Source: Devosia sp.
GTDB taxonomy: Bacteria; Pseudomonadota; Alphaproteobacteria; Rhizobiales; Devosiaceae
Assembly (NCBI RefSeq): GCF_028290625.1
Contig: NZ_JAQGJM010000027.1
Location: forward strand, 223,647 to 287,646
Reading direction: 5' to 3'
DNA: 64,000 nucleotides
Positions 1-8,344 of this stretch are shown here, in pieces (position 1 is the stretch's first letter; every line of letters begins with the position of its first letter). Below the pieces are notes generated by a model that was not told the DNA's origin, did no database searches, and saw nothing but the letters and a program-made list of their open reading frames with translations. The position numbers and the translations under genes are program-made.

Positions 1-1
1 C

Positions 2-112
2 ATCGACATGGCGCGCGGCGCCAGGGAGGCGATCGACGAAATCATATCGCCGCTCGGTGAAAACGCGCTCACGCTCAAGGCAAAGGGACGGTATCTCGAA
101 GATGTCTATTGA
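2..112 (+). CDS. C-terminal end of an unidentified protein (5' partial)
   Basis: An open frame enters from the left edge and stops with TGA at 110-112, giving about 36 residues that end in GRYLEDVY. It overlaps the start of the ApbE gene by 11 bases, which supports it being a real upstream gene in the same operon. The tail is helical and charged. It is loosely reminiscent of the C-terminus of a polyprenyl synthetase, but there is too little sequence to name it. Product unknown. Confidence 0.5.
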   Translation: MDMARGAREAIDEIISPLGENALTLKAKGRYLEDVY

Positions 113-1103
113 GCAGTATTCGGTGGTCCCCAGCGTCGCCTGGCAGCCATTTCCCATGTCCGCCCCGCTGCAGCGCTATGCCCTCAACGAGGCCACTATG
201 GGGACGCGCTACTCCGCCATTTTCTTCGCGGCGGCGGGTCTTGATACCACGCCGATTGCCGACGCCTTGCAGGCGGCCGTGGATGAGGTCGACAACCAGA
301 TGTCGACATGGAAACCGGCCTCCGACCTCTCGCGCGTCAATGCCGCCCCGGTTGGGCAATGGGTCGAGATTCCGCACGATCTGGCAAATGTCCTCGCTGC
401 CTCGCTGGAAATCGGCCGGGCCTCCGGCGGCGCCTTCCACATTGGCGTCGGCGACCTGGTCAATGCCTGGGGCTTCGGCCCAACCGGCGCGCAACCCCAC
501 ACCGCGCGCATCGCCGAGCTGGCGGCTCAACCCCGGTCTGCGATGGACGATATGCTCGATCTGGACGCGGCCGGTGGCAGGGTGCGCAAACGCGCTCCGG
601 TTACGCTCGACCTGTCGGGCATCGCCAAGGGTTTTGGCGTCGATCAGCTTGCACGTTGTCTCGATGGCTTTGGTATCGCTCACTATCTGGTCGGCATCGA
701 TGGCGAGATGCGCGCCAGTGGGCACAAGCCCGGAGGCGGGCCCTGGGTTCTGGCGGTCGAACAGCCCGACCAGGCGGCACGTGATGTCGCGCGGCTCATC
801 AAGGTCACCGATTGTGCCATCGCCACATCGGGCGACTACCGGCATCGGGTGGAGATGGACGGCCACACTGCCTCGCACACAATGGACCCCGCGAGTGGCC
901 GCCCGCTATCCAACAATCTCGCATCTGTCACCGTCCTCGCGGCCGACTGCATGCACGCCGATGCCTGGGCCACCGCGCTGATGGTCCTCGGCGACATTGA
1001 GGGCCCCGCGTTCGCTGCGCGACGCGGCATGGATGCGCTGTTCATCGTCCGCGACGGAAATGGCTTCCGGGAACTGGCGGTGGGCGCGTTCCGGCAGGGC
1101 TGA
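102..1103 (+). CDS. apbE: FAD:protein FMN transferase, ApbE family
   Basis: ApbE enzymes transfer FMN from FAD to a threonine of target proteins such as NqrC or RnfG, using Mg2+. The protein shows the family hallmarks in order: an early MSTWKPASDLSRVN stretch, the GVGDLVNAWGF block, DLSGIAKGFGVD near the middle, TSGDYRHR, the metal/FAD motif HTMDPASGRPL and a late DAWATALMVLG. I chose the ATG at 102, which overlaps the upstream stop, over an in-frame GTG at 57 that would add a basic, non-conserved leader. It has about 333 residues, normal for the family. There is no obvious lipobox, so export is uncertain. The flavoprotein acceptor is not visible here. Confidence 0.85.
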   Translation: MSIEQYSVVPSVAWQPFPMSAPLQRYALNEATMGTRYSAIFFAAAGLDTTPIADALQAAVDEVDNQMSTWKPASDLSRVNAAPVGQWVEIPHDLANVLAASLEIGRASGGAFHIGVGDLVNAWGFGPTGAQPHTARIAELAAQPRSAMDDMLDLDAAGGRVRKRAPVTLDLSGIAKGFGVDQLARCLDGFGIAHYLVGIDGEMRASGHKPGGGPWVLAVEQPDQAARDVARLIKVTDCAIATSGDYRHRVEMDGHTASHTMDPASGRPLSNNLASVTVLAADCMHADAWATALMVLGDIEGPAFAARRGMDALFIVRDGNGFRELAVGAFRQG

Positions 1104-1105
1104 AC

Positions 1106-1711
1106 TCAGGCCGGTGGCCGGGCGACGGCGAGATTGAAATCGGGGCCGCCATAGAGCTTTTCGAGCTGTATCCACATCGGGACCAACTGCTCCATGGCGC
1201 GGCAGGCGGTGAGATCGCCAAGGTCGAGGATGTGCTGCCAGCCGAAGCTGCGGAGCAGGTCGGTGACTTCGGCCTTCGCGCCGGCATCATTGCTGGCGAT
1301 GAAGACAGTGTGGGCGGCGCCGAGGCTTGCCGGGTCGACCATCAGATGGGCGCTGACGCTGTTGAGGGTCTTGACCAGCCGCACTTTTGGGAACGCCGCC
1401 TGAATGGCTTCGCCCAGTGGGATAGCGATGGGCTGGTCGACGGCAAACTCGTAATTGCCTATGTCGATGAGGATTTTACCATCGATGTCGCAGCCGCGCA
1501 GGCTTTCGATGGCGTGCTCGCCCGGCATGGCATCGACGATCCATTCGCCGTGTTTGGCCGCCTCGGCATGCGTGCCGATCTTCAGGCCGAGTTTCCTGGC
1601 TTTCTCGTCATCGGGCTCGCGCGAACCCAGCATGACATCGTGGCCCAAGGCGGCCAGTTTGCCCGCTATGGTGCTGCCGACTTGTCCGGTACCCATGACA
1701 CCAAATCGCAT
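1106..1711 (-). CDS. NADP oxidoreductase, coenzyme F420-dependent-type (Rossmann) protein
   Basis: This 201-residue protein begins with a dinucleotide-binding loop, GTGQVGSTIA at residues 7-16, followed by LGSREPDDEKA. That order is typical of F420H2:NADP oxidoreductase-like, NADB_Rossmann proteins. Alphaproteobacteria usually use these as NAD(P)H-binding reductases without F420. A central VKTLNSVSAHLM segment matches the family's KAFNT-like position. It ends convergently with apbE, 2 bases apart. Its substrate cannot be told from sequence, and it could be a quinone or dehydroquinate-type reductase. Confidence 0.75.
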   Translation of the reverse strand: MRFGVMGTGQVGSTIAGKLAALGHDVMLGSREPDDEKARKLGLKIGTHAEAAKHGEWIVDAMPGEHAIESLRGCDIDGKILIDIGNYEFAVDQPIAIPLGEAIQAAFPKVRLVKTLNSVSAHLMVDPASLGAAHTVFIASNDAGAKAEVTDLLRSFGWQHILDLGDLTACRAMEQLVPMWIQLEKLYGGPDFNLAVARPPA

Positions 1712-1850
1712 GATCGATCTCCCTCGGTTTCAGCTTACCAACACGCCGCGGCGGCTGGCGTTCCATGTTGTTCCCCGCACATTGGCATTTTTGAAATCCA
1801 TTTGACATAATAAATGCCCGGTGCAAGTCTCCCCCATGAAGGGGACTGAG

Positions 1851-3017
1851 ATGGTGTTGAGGGGCACAAATCAGGAGCAGGCGCGGCCGTACAATCGGCG
1901 CATCGTGCTGGAGTGCATCCGCAATGACGGGGCGGCCACGCGCGGCGATATTGCCGAACGCGTTGGGCTCACCGTGCAGACCGTTTCCACCATCGTGCGC
2001 GAACTGGAAGAGCAGGGCTATCTGCTGTCGGTGCGCGAAAAGCCCAAGGGTCGCGGTCTGCCGCCGACGACGCTGCACCTCAATCCGGACGGCGGCTATG
2101 TCATCGGCATTTCGGTGACGCCATTGGGCGTCGATGCCGCCTTGCTGAACCTCGTCGGCGACATGCTGGGCAGCGCGGCACGCGACCGTCCCCATCCCAC
2201 CCCCAACGACGCCTTTGGGCTGATCGCCGAACTGGTCGCCGAAATGCGGGCACTGCGTCCCGATGGGCGGATGCTCGGCGTGGGCTTTGCCATGCCGGGG
2301 CCGTTCGACGTACAGGCGATGAGCTTTGTGGGACCGACGACGCTGGATGGCTGGTCCGGCGTGCCGGTGCGGGCACGGCTGGAGGAAGTCACCAAGCTGC
2401 CGGCCTTTATCGCGGTCGATACGGTGGCGGCGGCGGTGGGCGTACGGCTCTATGGCGAGGGCGCAGGCCTAGGCCAGTTCTACTATCTCCACCTCGGCGT
2501 GGGCCTGGGCGGCACCATGATGCAGGACGGCATGCCGGTGCGCGGCGCCTGGGGCAATGCCGGCGAAATCGGCCATATTCCGGCGGTGCCGGGTGGCCTG
2601 CCCTGCCCATGCGGCAATGCGGGGTGTCTGGAGCGCTATCTGTCGCTCGATAGTTTCAGCAAGCGGCCCAAGGGGCAGAGCCAGGCGGAATGGGTCGAGG
2701 CGGTGACGCCGATTTTTCACAGCGCGGTGCGGACGATCGAGAACCTGTTCGACCCACAGACCATCGTGCTTGGCGGTATCGCGTCGGACGAACTGATCGC
2801 CGCGCTGGTGGCAACCACCGACACCCTGCCGACCTCGATTTCCAGTCGCTACGACCGCACGACGCCTCGGGTGACCGCTTCTGTGGGGCATCAATCGGTG
2901 CTGCGTGGCGCCGCGGCTTTGGCCGTGTCCGGCGTGTTGTCGCCCCGGCAGGATTTGCCAGTAACATCGGATCGCGTGCGCAAGCGCGATCCGTTCTCGA
3001 ACGGAATGGCCGCATGA
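1851..3017 (+). CDS. ROK family transcriptional regulator
   Basis: An N-terminal winged helix-turn-helix (about residues 18-65, RGDIAERVGLTVQTVS) is fused to a ROK sugar-kinase-like domain. The ROK zinc motif CPCGNAGCLERY and GEIGHI are visible around residues 230-260. I chose the ATG at 1851 because AAGGGGA lies just upstream of it; GTG 1821 and ATG 1836 are in-frame alternatives. The stop overlaps the next gene's start (ATGA, 3014-3017), so it is translationally coupled to the sugar ABC transporter and probably regulates it in response to the transported sugar. The length of 388 residues is normal for NagC/XylR-type ROK repressors. Confidence 0.88.
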   Translation: MVLRGTNQEQARPYNRRIVLECIRNDGAATRGDIAERVGLTVQTVSTIVRELEEQGYLLSVREKPKGRGLPPTTLHLNPDGGYVIGISVTPLGVDAALLNLVGDMLGSAARDRPHPTPNDAFGLIAELVAEMRALRPDGRMLGVGFAMPGPFDVQAMSFVGPTTLDGWSGVPVRARLEEVTKLPAFIAVDTVAAAVGVRLYGEGAGLGQFYYLHLGVGLGGTMMQDGMPVRGAWGNAGEIGHIPAVPGGLPCPCGNAGCLERYLSLDSFSKRPKGQSQAEWVEAVTPIFHSAVRTIENLFDPQTIVLGGIASDELIAALVATTDTLPTSISSRYDRTTPRVTASVGHQSVLRGAAALAVSGVLSPRQDLPVTSDRVRKRDPFSNGMAA

Positions 3018-3790
3018 CCGAACCCCTGCTCGTTCTCGACAACATCACCAAGAACTACGGCGCCGTGCAGGCGCTGCAGGGCGTGTCCTTCTCCATCGCC
3101 AAGGGCGAGGTGATTGCCCTGCTCGGCGACAATGGTGCGGGCAAGTCGACGCTGGTCAAGATCATCTCGGGCGGACTTGAGGCAAGCTCGGGCAGCATGA
3201 CCTTCGAGGGTAAGGAGTTTCGCCCGAAATCGCCATCGCAGGCCAAGGCGGCGGGGATCGAGACGGTCTACCAGGACCTGTCGCTGTGCACCAATGTGGA
3301 TGTGGTGGCCAATTTCTTCATGGGCCGCGAGCTGACCAAATCGATGCTTGGCATCAAGGTGCTGGATGAAAAGCGGATGGAGGAGCAGGTCGCCAAGGCG
3401 ATGGCCAATGCCGGTACCCGCATTCCCTCGCTGCGCAGCAAGGTGGAGCATCTGTCGGGCGGCCAGCGTCAGGCGATCGAGCTCAATCGTTTCGTGCATT
3501 GGGGCGGCAAGCTGGTGCTGCTGGACGAGCCTTTCGCGGCGCTCGGCGTGGAGCAGACCAAGCGCGGGCTGGAAATGATCCGCCAGGTGGCGGCACAGGG
3601 TATCGGCGTCGTCATCATCACCCACATCATGCAGCAGGCCTTTCAGGTCGCCGACCGGATGGTGGTGATCCGCCAGGGCGTCGTTGCCGGTGACGTGCCA
3701 CGCAAACAGACAAACGCGGACGCAGTGATCGGCATGATCACGGGCGAGACCCTTGCCGGTACCGGACCGGGCATGGGCGCGGGGCAGTAA
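3014..3790 (+). CDS. Sugar ABC transporter ATP-binding protein (single-domain, CUT2/FrcA-like)
   Basis: ATPase subunit of a monosaccharide importer. Walker A is GDNGAGKST (residues 39-47), the signature is [11 protein letters not shown], Walker B is LVLLDEP and the switch histidine is in [10 protein letters not shown]. At 258 residues it has a single nucleotide-binding domain, unlike the roughly 500-residue double domain of RbsA/MglA, and matches the FrcA type that works as a homodimer. The start at 3014 overlaps the ROK gene. The binding protein and permease genes follow on the same strand. Confidence 0.9.
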   Translation: MTEPLLVLDNITKNYGAVQALQGVSFSIAKGEVIALLGDNGAGKSTLVKIISGGLEASSGSMTFEGKEFRPKSPSQAKAAGIETVYQDLSLCTNVDVVANFFMGRELTKSMLGIKVLDEKRMEEQVAKAMANAGTRIPSLRSKVEHLSGGQRQAIELNRFVHWGGKLVLLDEPFAALGVEQTKRGLEMIRQVAAQGIGVVIITHIMQQAFQVADRMVVIRQGVVAGDVPRKQTNADAVIGMITGETLAGTGPGMGAGQ

Positions 3791-3816
3791 CGATCCGGTT
3801 TCAGAGGAGCGACGAA

Positions 3817-4857
3817 TTGAGACACTTGTTGAAATACGGCATGGTTCTCCTGGCCGGAATGGCCGCCTTGCTGCACCCCGCCTATGCCCAGGATAAGGGC
3901 AAAGTCTACTACATGGTCCCTACCCTGATCGATGAGTTCCAGACCGGCTCCGTCAGCGCGATCGAAATGTTCCTCAAGCAGGTTGGCTACAGCGTGACCA
4001 CGCTCAATGCCGACAACAAGACCGACCTGCAGCAAAGCCAGATGAACGACGTCATCGCGCTGGCGCCCAAGGCGATCATCCTGGCGGCAGTGGACTTCAA
4101 TGCGCTGGCACCGTCGGTGGAGGCCGCTCGCGCCGCCGGCATTCCGGTGATCGAATTCGATCGCCAGATTTCCTCGACCATGTCGGACTTCACCTCGGTG
4201 GCCGGCACTGTGGAGATCGGCTATGTGGCCGCCGAGCAGGTGCAGCGCCTGCTGACCGAGAAGAATGGCGCGGTGAAGGGCAAAGTCTTGCAGGTGCTGG
4301 GCGACCCAGGCGACCCCTACACCCTCGATATCCAGAAGGGTTTTGAGGAACGCATGGCCAAGTTCCCCGAAGTGACCATCATCAGCCAGCCTGCGATGCA
4401 GTGGGAAGCCAGCAATGCCGGCACCATTGTGTCGGATCAGCTCCTGGCCAATCCCGATATCGACATCGTCTTCAGCCACGCAGCCCATCTCTCCGTGGCA
4501 GCCGTTGCCTCGCTGGAAGCGGCTGGCAAGAAGCCGGGCGACGTCTATGTGATGAGCTCGAACGGGGCGCCGGTCGCGCTCGACCTGATCCGTCAAGGCT
4601 GGATGCAGGTGGAAGTAGAGCAGCCGCTCTACGCCCAGGCCGCCGCCATCGCGATGTTCATGGACAAGCTGGTGGCCAAGACGAAGATCGAGCCGGGCGA
4701 ATATGACGTGCTTGGCTTGAAGTCGACGGTTACCGACGAGGCCTGGGGACCGACGATCAAGATCCCAGGCGCCGCGATCACCAAGGACAATGTCGATGAT
4801 CCGTCGTTCTGGGGCAATCTCAAGCCGCCCGCAACGCCGGTAACCTCGGTCCCGTAA
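3817..4857 (+). CDS. Sugar ABC transporter periplasmic substrate-binding protein
   Basis: 346-residue periplasmic binding protein of the ribose/galactose (type I, Peripla_BP_4) class. A signal peptide, [20 protein letters not shown], runs on to a likely AYA-Q cleavage site. The core includes [13 protein letters not shown] and [15 protein letters not shown], typical of the class. The start is TTG at 3817, preceded by AGGAG eight bases upstream; ATG 3841 would truncate the signal peptide. It lies between the ATPase and permease genes. The ligand is probably a sugar or polyol, given the ROK regulator and the SDR dehydrogenase in the same cluster. Confidence 0.9.
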   Translation: MRHLLKYGMVLLAGMAALLHPAYAQDKGKVYYMVPTLIDEFQTGSVSAIEMFLKQVGYSVTTLNADNKTDLQQSQMNDVIALAPKAIILAAVDFNALAPSVEAARAAGIPVIEFDRQISSTMSDFTSVAGTVEIGYVAAEQVQRLLTEKNGAVKGKVLQVLGDPGDPYTLDIQKGFEERMAKFPEVTIISQPAMQWEASNAGTIVSDQLLANPDIDIVFSHAAHLSVAAVASLEAAGKKPGDVYVMSSNGAPVALDLIRQGWMQVEVEQPLYAQAAAIAMFMDKLVAKTKIEPGEYDVLGLKSTVTDEAWGPTIKIPGAAITKDNVDDPSFWGNLKPPATPVTSVP

Positions 4858-4866
4858 TCGCCATCC

Positions 4867-4908
4867 GCTCCTCCCGTTCGCGGGAGGAGCCTCCATTCAG
4901 TCTTTTTT
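4867..4908 (+). terminator. Hairpin plus T-run between binding-protein and permease genes
   Basis: A perfect 10-bp stem (GCTCCTCCCG / CGGGAGGAGC, 4867-4876 and 4881-4890) with a TTCG loop is followed 12 bases later by six T residues at 4903-4908. It lies just after the binding-protein stop. It may partly terminate transcription or protect the 3' end, making the binding protein more abundant than the permease, as is common in ABC operons. Confidence 0.6.
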
Positions 4909-4962
4909 GGTCGCGCTTTCGAACCGGAAAAGTGAAGCCACTTTTCTTGAAAACGCTCTAGC
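4908..4962. repeat. RIME-like intergenic palindromic repeat
   Basis: The segment carries GGTCGCGCTTTCGAACCGG, then the inverted core GAAAAGTG ... CACTTTTC, and ends in AAACGCTCTAG. From memory this resembles a dispersed palindrome (RIME-type) of Rhizobiales intergenic regions. It fills the gap between the binding-protein hairpin and the permease start, so its transcript could fold as a second hairpin. Only one copy was noticed in this window. Confidence 0.6.
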
Positions 4963-4975
4963 AGATGAGTCCGCG

Positions 4976-5971
4976 ATGTCGCCACGCCAACGCAAAGTGC
5001 TCGAATTCGTACTCGATAATCTCGTCTGGTTCATGCTGCTGGTCGTGCTGGCGATTTTTTCGGCCACCATTCCCAATTATTTCCAGCCGGGCATTTTCGC
5101 CAACGTCATCGAGCAATCGAGCGTTTTGGGGGTGATGTCGATCGGGCTGGCGCTGGTGATCATCGCCGGCCATATGGATCTTTCTGTGGAGTCGGTGGCG
5201 GCGCTCAGCGCCATGGCCACGGGCATCCTGTTCGCATCATCGGGCATTGGCCTGGGGATCACGCTGACGCCGGGCTGGCTGGTGGTGCCGGTGTCGCTCG
5301 TGATTGGCCTCGCCGTCGGCGCCGTCATCGGTGCGCTCAACGGCTATCTGGTGATCAAGATCAAGATGAACGCGTTCATCGTGACGCTGTCCAGCTACAT
5401 CTGGGTGCGCGGCTTGGTGGTCGCATCCTCGGGCGGGCGCTCGGCGCAGAACCTGGCGCCGGACCTGCGCTTTCTCGGCATTCAGCGCTTTTTGGGCATT
5501 CCACTCACCGCCTATATCGCCATTCTGTGCTTCGTCGGCTTCTCGTTCATGATGGCCAAGACCCGGTTCGGGCGGCACCTGATCATGATCGGCGGCAATG
5601 AGGCGGCGGCGTTCCGCGCCGGTATCAAGGTCGACAAGGTCTTGATGATCGCCTTCGTGCTGTCGGGTGCCATTGCGGCGCTGGCGGGGTGGATATTGGC
5701 GATCCGCACTTCGGGCGCCACCGCCAATCTTGGCACCGGCCTGTTGTTCAACGCCTTTGCGGCCGTGGTGATCGGCGGCGTCAGCCTCAAGGGCGGCGTC
5801 GGCGCGCTACCCGGCGTTTATGCCGGCGTGCTGCTGCTGTCTTCGATCAATACGGCGATCAACCTGATGGGGCTGCCGGCGCACTACACCCAAGTCATCC
5901 ATGGGCTGTTGGTGCTGGCCGCCGTGCTGCTCGATACGCTCAAGCAAACTATTCGAAAGAGACTGGCATGA
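4976..5971 (+). CDS. Sugar ABC transporter permease (CUT2 / RbsC-like)
   Basis: Inner-membrane permease of 331 residues with about eight to ten hydrophobic segments. It carries the BPD_transp_2 signature region GLALVIIAGHMDLSVESV near residues 62-80 and the later NEAAAFRAGIKVDKV segment. I chose the ATG at 4976; an upstream in-frame TTG at 4907 would translate through the RIME-like repeat and is unlikely. The stop overlaps the SDR start (ATGA, 5968-5971). With the preceding ATPase and binding protein it forms a complete importer. Confidence 0.9.
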   Translation: MSPRQRKVLEFVLDNLVWFMLLVVLAIFSATIPNYFQPGIFANVIEQSSVLGVMSIGLALVIIAGHMDLSVESVAALSAMATGILFASSGIGLGITLTPGWLVVPVSLVIGLAVGAVIGALNGYLVIKIKMNAFIVTLSSYIWVRGLVVASSGGRSAQNLAPDLRFLGIQRFLGIPLTAYIAILCFVGFSFMMAKTRFGRHLIMIGGNEAAAFRAGIKVDKVLMIAFVLSGAIAALAGWILAIRTSGATANLGTGLLFNAFAAVVIGGVSLKGGVGALPGVYAGVLLLSSINTAINLMGLPAHYTQVIHGLLVLAAVLLDTLKQTIRKRLA

Positions 5972-6744
5972 CTGGACGGCTGGCGGGAAAGACCGCGCTC
6001 ATCATCGGCATGGCGCAGGGCATCGGCAAGGGCATTGCGGTGCGCTTTGCCGAGGAAGGCGCCAACCTGGTGCTGGCCGACTGGGAGGAAGCGGCCGGGC
6101 GCAAGACTGCCCACGAGTTGGGCGCGCAGTTCATCCACACCGACATTTCGAAGATGGCGGATGCGGAGGCGGCGGTGGCCTTGGCGCTGGCGAAATTTGG
6201 CCGGCTCGACATTATCGTACAGAATGCCGGTATCTATCCGTGGCAGCTGATCGAGGACACGTCGTCCGAGGACTGGGACCGGGTGATGGGGGTGAACCTG
6301 CGCGGCAGTTTTCACGCCGCCAAGGCCGCGCTCAAACCGATGCGGGCGCAGGGCTATGGGCGGATATTGTTCACCTCATCGATTACCGGCCCGCACGTGA
6401 CCAGCCCCGGCCATGGGCATTATTCTGCGACCAAGGCGGGGATCAACGGGTTCATTCGCTCGGCGGCGCTGGAATTTTCGGGTTTTGGCATCACCGTCAA
6501 TGGCGTCGAGCCGGGCAATATCATGACCGAGGGCATCCAGGAGCATCGCGGCGACGCGCACATTGCGTCGATGGTCGCGGCGATTCCGCTCGGCCGGCTG
6601 GGTAGCGTGCGCGACGTCGCCAATGCCTTCCTGTTCCTCGCCTCTGACGAGGCCAGCTACATTACCGGCACCACGATAGTGGTGGATGGCGGGCAGTTGC
6701 TGCCCGAGGGTAATGATTTTAGGATCGTGCCCACGGGCGTATGA
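5968..6744 (+). CDS. SDR family NAD(P)-dependent oxidoreductase
   Basis: Classical short-chain dehydrogenase of 258 residues. The cofactor loop is GMAQGIG (residues 14-20), preceded by Ile where Thr is usual. The NAG motif is at QNAGIY, the catalytic Ser lies in FTSSITG and the YxxxK motif is YSATK. The C-terminus has the common ITGTTIVVDGGQLL. The ATGA overlap with the permease suggests it oxidises the imported sugar or polyol. The substrate cannot be set from sequence. Confidence 0.88.
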   Translation: MTGRLAGKTALIIGMAQGIGKGIAVRFAEEGANLVLADWEEAAGRKTAHELGAQFIHTDISKMADAEAAVALALAKFGRLDIIVQNAGIYPWQLIEDTSSEDWDRVMGVNLRGSFHAAKAALKPMRAQGYGRILFTSSITGPHVTSPGHGHYSATKAGINGFIRSAALEFSGFGITVNGVEPGNIMTEGIQEHRGDAHIASMVAAIPLGRLGSVRDVANAFLFLASDEASYITGTTIVVDGGQLLPEGNDFRIVPTGV

Positions 6745-6766
6745 GGGCGCCAAGGAGGGACAATCC

Positions 6767-7135
6767 ATGCACTACGCCATCCTGGCCTATCACGAAGAGG
6801 GCGTGGTCCAATCCTGGACCGAAGAAGAAGACAAGGCGCTGATGGTCGACCTGCTCGAGGTCAACGATCGCCTGGTCGCGCAGAAGAAGCTGGGGCCGGC
6901 CGCACGGCTTGGTCCGACGCAAGGCGCCGTGACCCTGCGCGGCAAGGGTGCGGGCATGGTCACCGATGGCCCCTTTGCCGAAACCAAGGAGCAATTGCTC
7001 GGGTTTTACGTCGTTGATTTTCCCACGATCGAGGATGCGATCGCGGCGGCACGGGACTTGCGGCGAGCCAATCCGACGGCGGTCTACGAAATCCGGCCGA
7101 TCCTGCTCTACGTGCCCGGCGCGCCGCTGGGATAG
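6767..7135 (+). CDS. YCII-related (DGPF domain) protein
   Basis: 122-residue protein of the YciI-like family found beside ECF sigma factors and in metabolic clusters. The diagnostic DGPFAETKEQLLGFYVVDF lies near residues 66-84, followed by a C-terminal YEIRPIL. The ATG at 6767 has an AAGGAGGGA ribosome-binding site. It starts 22 bases after the SDR stop, so it may be cotranscribed. Its biochemical function is unknown; the usual sigma factor partner is absent here. Confidence 0.8.
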   Translation: MHYAILAYHEEGVVQSWTEEEDKALMVDLLEVNDRLVAQKKLGPAARLGPTQGAVTLRGKGAGMVTDGPFAETKEQLLGFYVVDFPTIEDAIAAARDLRRANPTAVYEIRPILLYVPGAPLG

Positions 7136-7188
7136 CGGAGGACAGCTGGCCCGGCCCGCCATGCGGGCAGGCCAGCTGTATGGTCGAC

Positions 7189-7611
7189 TTAGACCAGGTT
7201 GATGGTCACATCGATATTGCCGCGAGTGGCCTTGGAATAGGGGCAAGTCTGGTGCGCCGCATCGACCAGCTTGCGGGCCGTCTCGCGATCGAGGCCGGGC
7301 AGGCTGACATTGAGGCGAGCCTGGAGCTGGTAGCCGTTCTCATTGGTGCCCAGATCGACTTCGGTATCGACGGCCAGATCGGGCGGCAGCGTGACCTTGA
7401 GGCTGCGGGCAGCACCGCCCAGCGCGCCAATATAGCAGGCCGACCAGCCAGCCGCGAACAACTGCTCGGGATTGGTGCCAGCGCCAATGCCGCCGGGCGT
7501 GGACAGCTTGATATCGAGACGACCGTCGGAGCTGGCCGAGGCGCCGTCGCGGCCACCGGTGGTGTGGGTCTTGGCGGTATAGAGCACTTTTTCGATCGCA
7601 GTGATGGTCAT
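7189..7611 (-). CDS. ohr: Organic hydroperoxide resistance protein (OsmC/Ohr family)
   Basis: Ohr reduces organic and fatty-acid hydroperoxides using two redox cysteines and lipoylated proteins as reductant. The 140-residue sequence has the first cysteine in LFAAGWSACYIGAL and the second in HQTCPYSKATRGNIDV, the standard Ohr pair. Its start at 7611 has an AAGGA site. It is divergent from ohrR, with the shared operator region between them, which is the classical peroxide-inducible arrangement. Confidence 0.93.
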   Translation of the reverse strand: MTITAIEKVLYTAKTHTTGGRDGASASSDGRLDIKLSTPGGIGAGTNPEQLFAAGWSACYIGALGGAARSLKVTLPPDLAVDTEVDLGTNENGYQLQARLNVSLPGLDRETARKLVDAAHQTCPYSKATRGNIDVTINLV

Positions 7612-7647
7612 GGCATTGGTCCTTCGGGCTTGGCTGGCTATTTACTT

Positions 7648-7670
7648 ATCGTGATAATTATTATCGCGAT
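7648..7670. promoter_or_regulatory. Probable OhrR operator 1 (palindrome)
   Basis: Two 11-base arms, ATCGTGATAAT and ATTATCGCGAT, flank a single T and match as an inverted repeat with one mismatch. The site is AT-rich in GC-rich surroundings and lies 36 bases upstream of the ohr start in the ohr-ohrR intergenic region, as expected for OhrR repression. Confidence 0.65.
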
Positions 7671-7708
7671 GCAGCTTGTGTCACAGACCGGACGGACCTA
7701 CAAGTGAG

Positions 7709-7734
7709 AAAATGATTATTGTGATAACTATTTT
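7709..7734. promoter_or_regulatory. Probable OhrR operator 2 (imperfect palindrome)
   Basis: Arms AAAATGATTAT and ATAACTATTTT match at 9 of 11 positions around TGTG. They share the core GTGATAA with the first site. It lies directly upstream of the ohrR start, consistent with autorepression. Confidence 0.5.
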
Positions 7735-7746
7735 GGGAGCCAGCGA

Positions 7747-8214
7747 ATGAGTGCCGTCAGAACCAGCCTGGGGGAAGCCAGCCCGCTCTCCGATTTCCTG
7801 TGCTTTTCGATCTATTCGGCCAACCTGGCCTTCTCGCGGGTCTATAAGCCGGTGCTCGAGGAGCTTGGGCTGACCTATCCGCAATACATTACGCTGATTG
7901 CGCTGTGGGAAGAGGACGGCCAGACCGTCAAGGGCCTGAGCGACCGGCTGTTCCTCGAGCCCAGCACGATGACGCCGATGCTCAAGCGGCTGGAGGCGAT
8001 GGGCTATGTGACGCGGACGCGCGGCGTGGAGGATGAGCGGATCGTGCGCATCAGCTTGACCGAAGCGGGGCGGCTGGTGCGTGAAAAGGGCATTCCCCTC
8101 GCCGCGGTGACCGCCAAGGCATCGGGGCTGAACCGGGACGAGTTCGCCATCCTGCAAAAGGGTATCAGCAATCTGCGGAGTAACCTGATGGCGTCGGCCC
8201 GGGCGGACGCCTAA
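7747..8214 (+). CDS. ohrR: MarR family organic-peroxide sensor regulator OhrR
   Basis: 155-residue MarR-type repressor. The peroxide-sensing cysteine is in DFLCFSIYSANLAFSRVYK (Cys19), where OhrR carries its reactive thiol. The winged helix shows LTYPQYITLIALWE, FLEPSTMTPMLKRLE and the wing GVEDERIVRISLT. Oxidation of the cysteine releases the repressor from DNA and induces ohr. It is divergent from ohr with two palindromic operator candidates between them. Confidence 0.92.
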   Translation: MSAVRTSLGEASPLSDFLCFSIYSANLAFSRVYKPVLEELGLTYPQYITLIALWEEDGQTVKGLSDRLFLEPSTMTPMLKRLEAMGYVTRTRGVEDERIVRISLTEAGRLVREKGIPLAAVTAKASGLNRDEFAILQKGISNLRSNLMASARADA

Positions 8215-8344
8215 TGCCTCGTAGTTGCGAATAATTTGCCTGCAAATGTCGAAACCGTCTCTCCTCCTTCGTCACCGGGTAGGCAATTGCCAATCGGCGA
8301 TAGGGCCAGCATCATTGCGGCTCATCTGAAAGCGGGGACACGGC

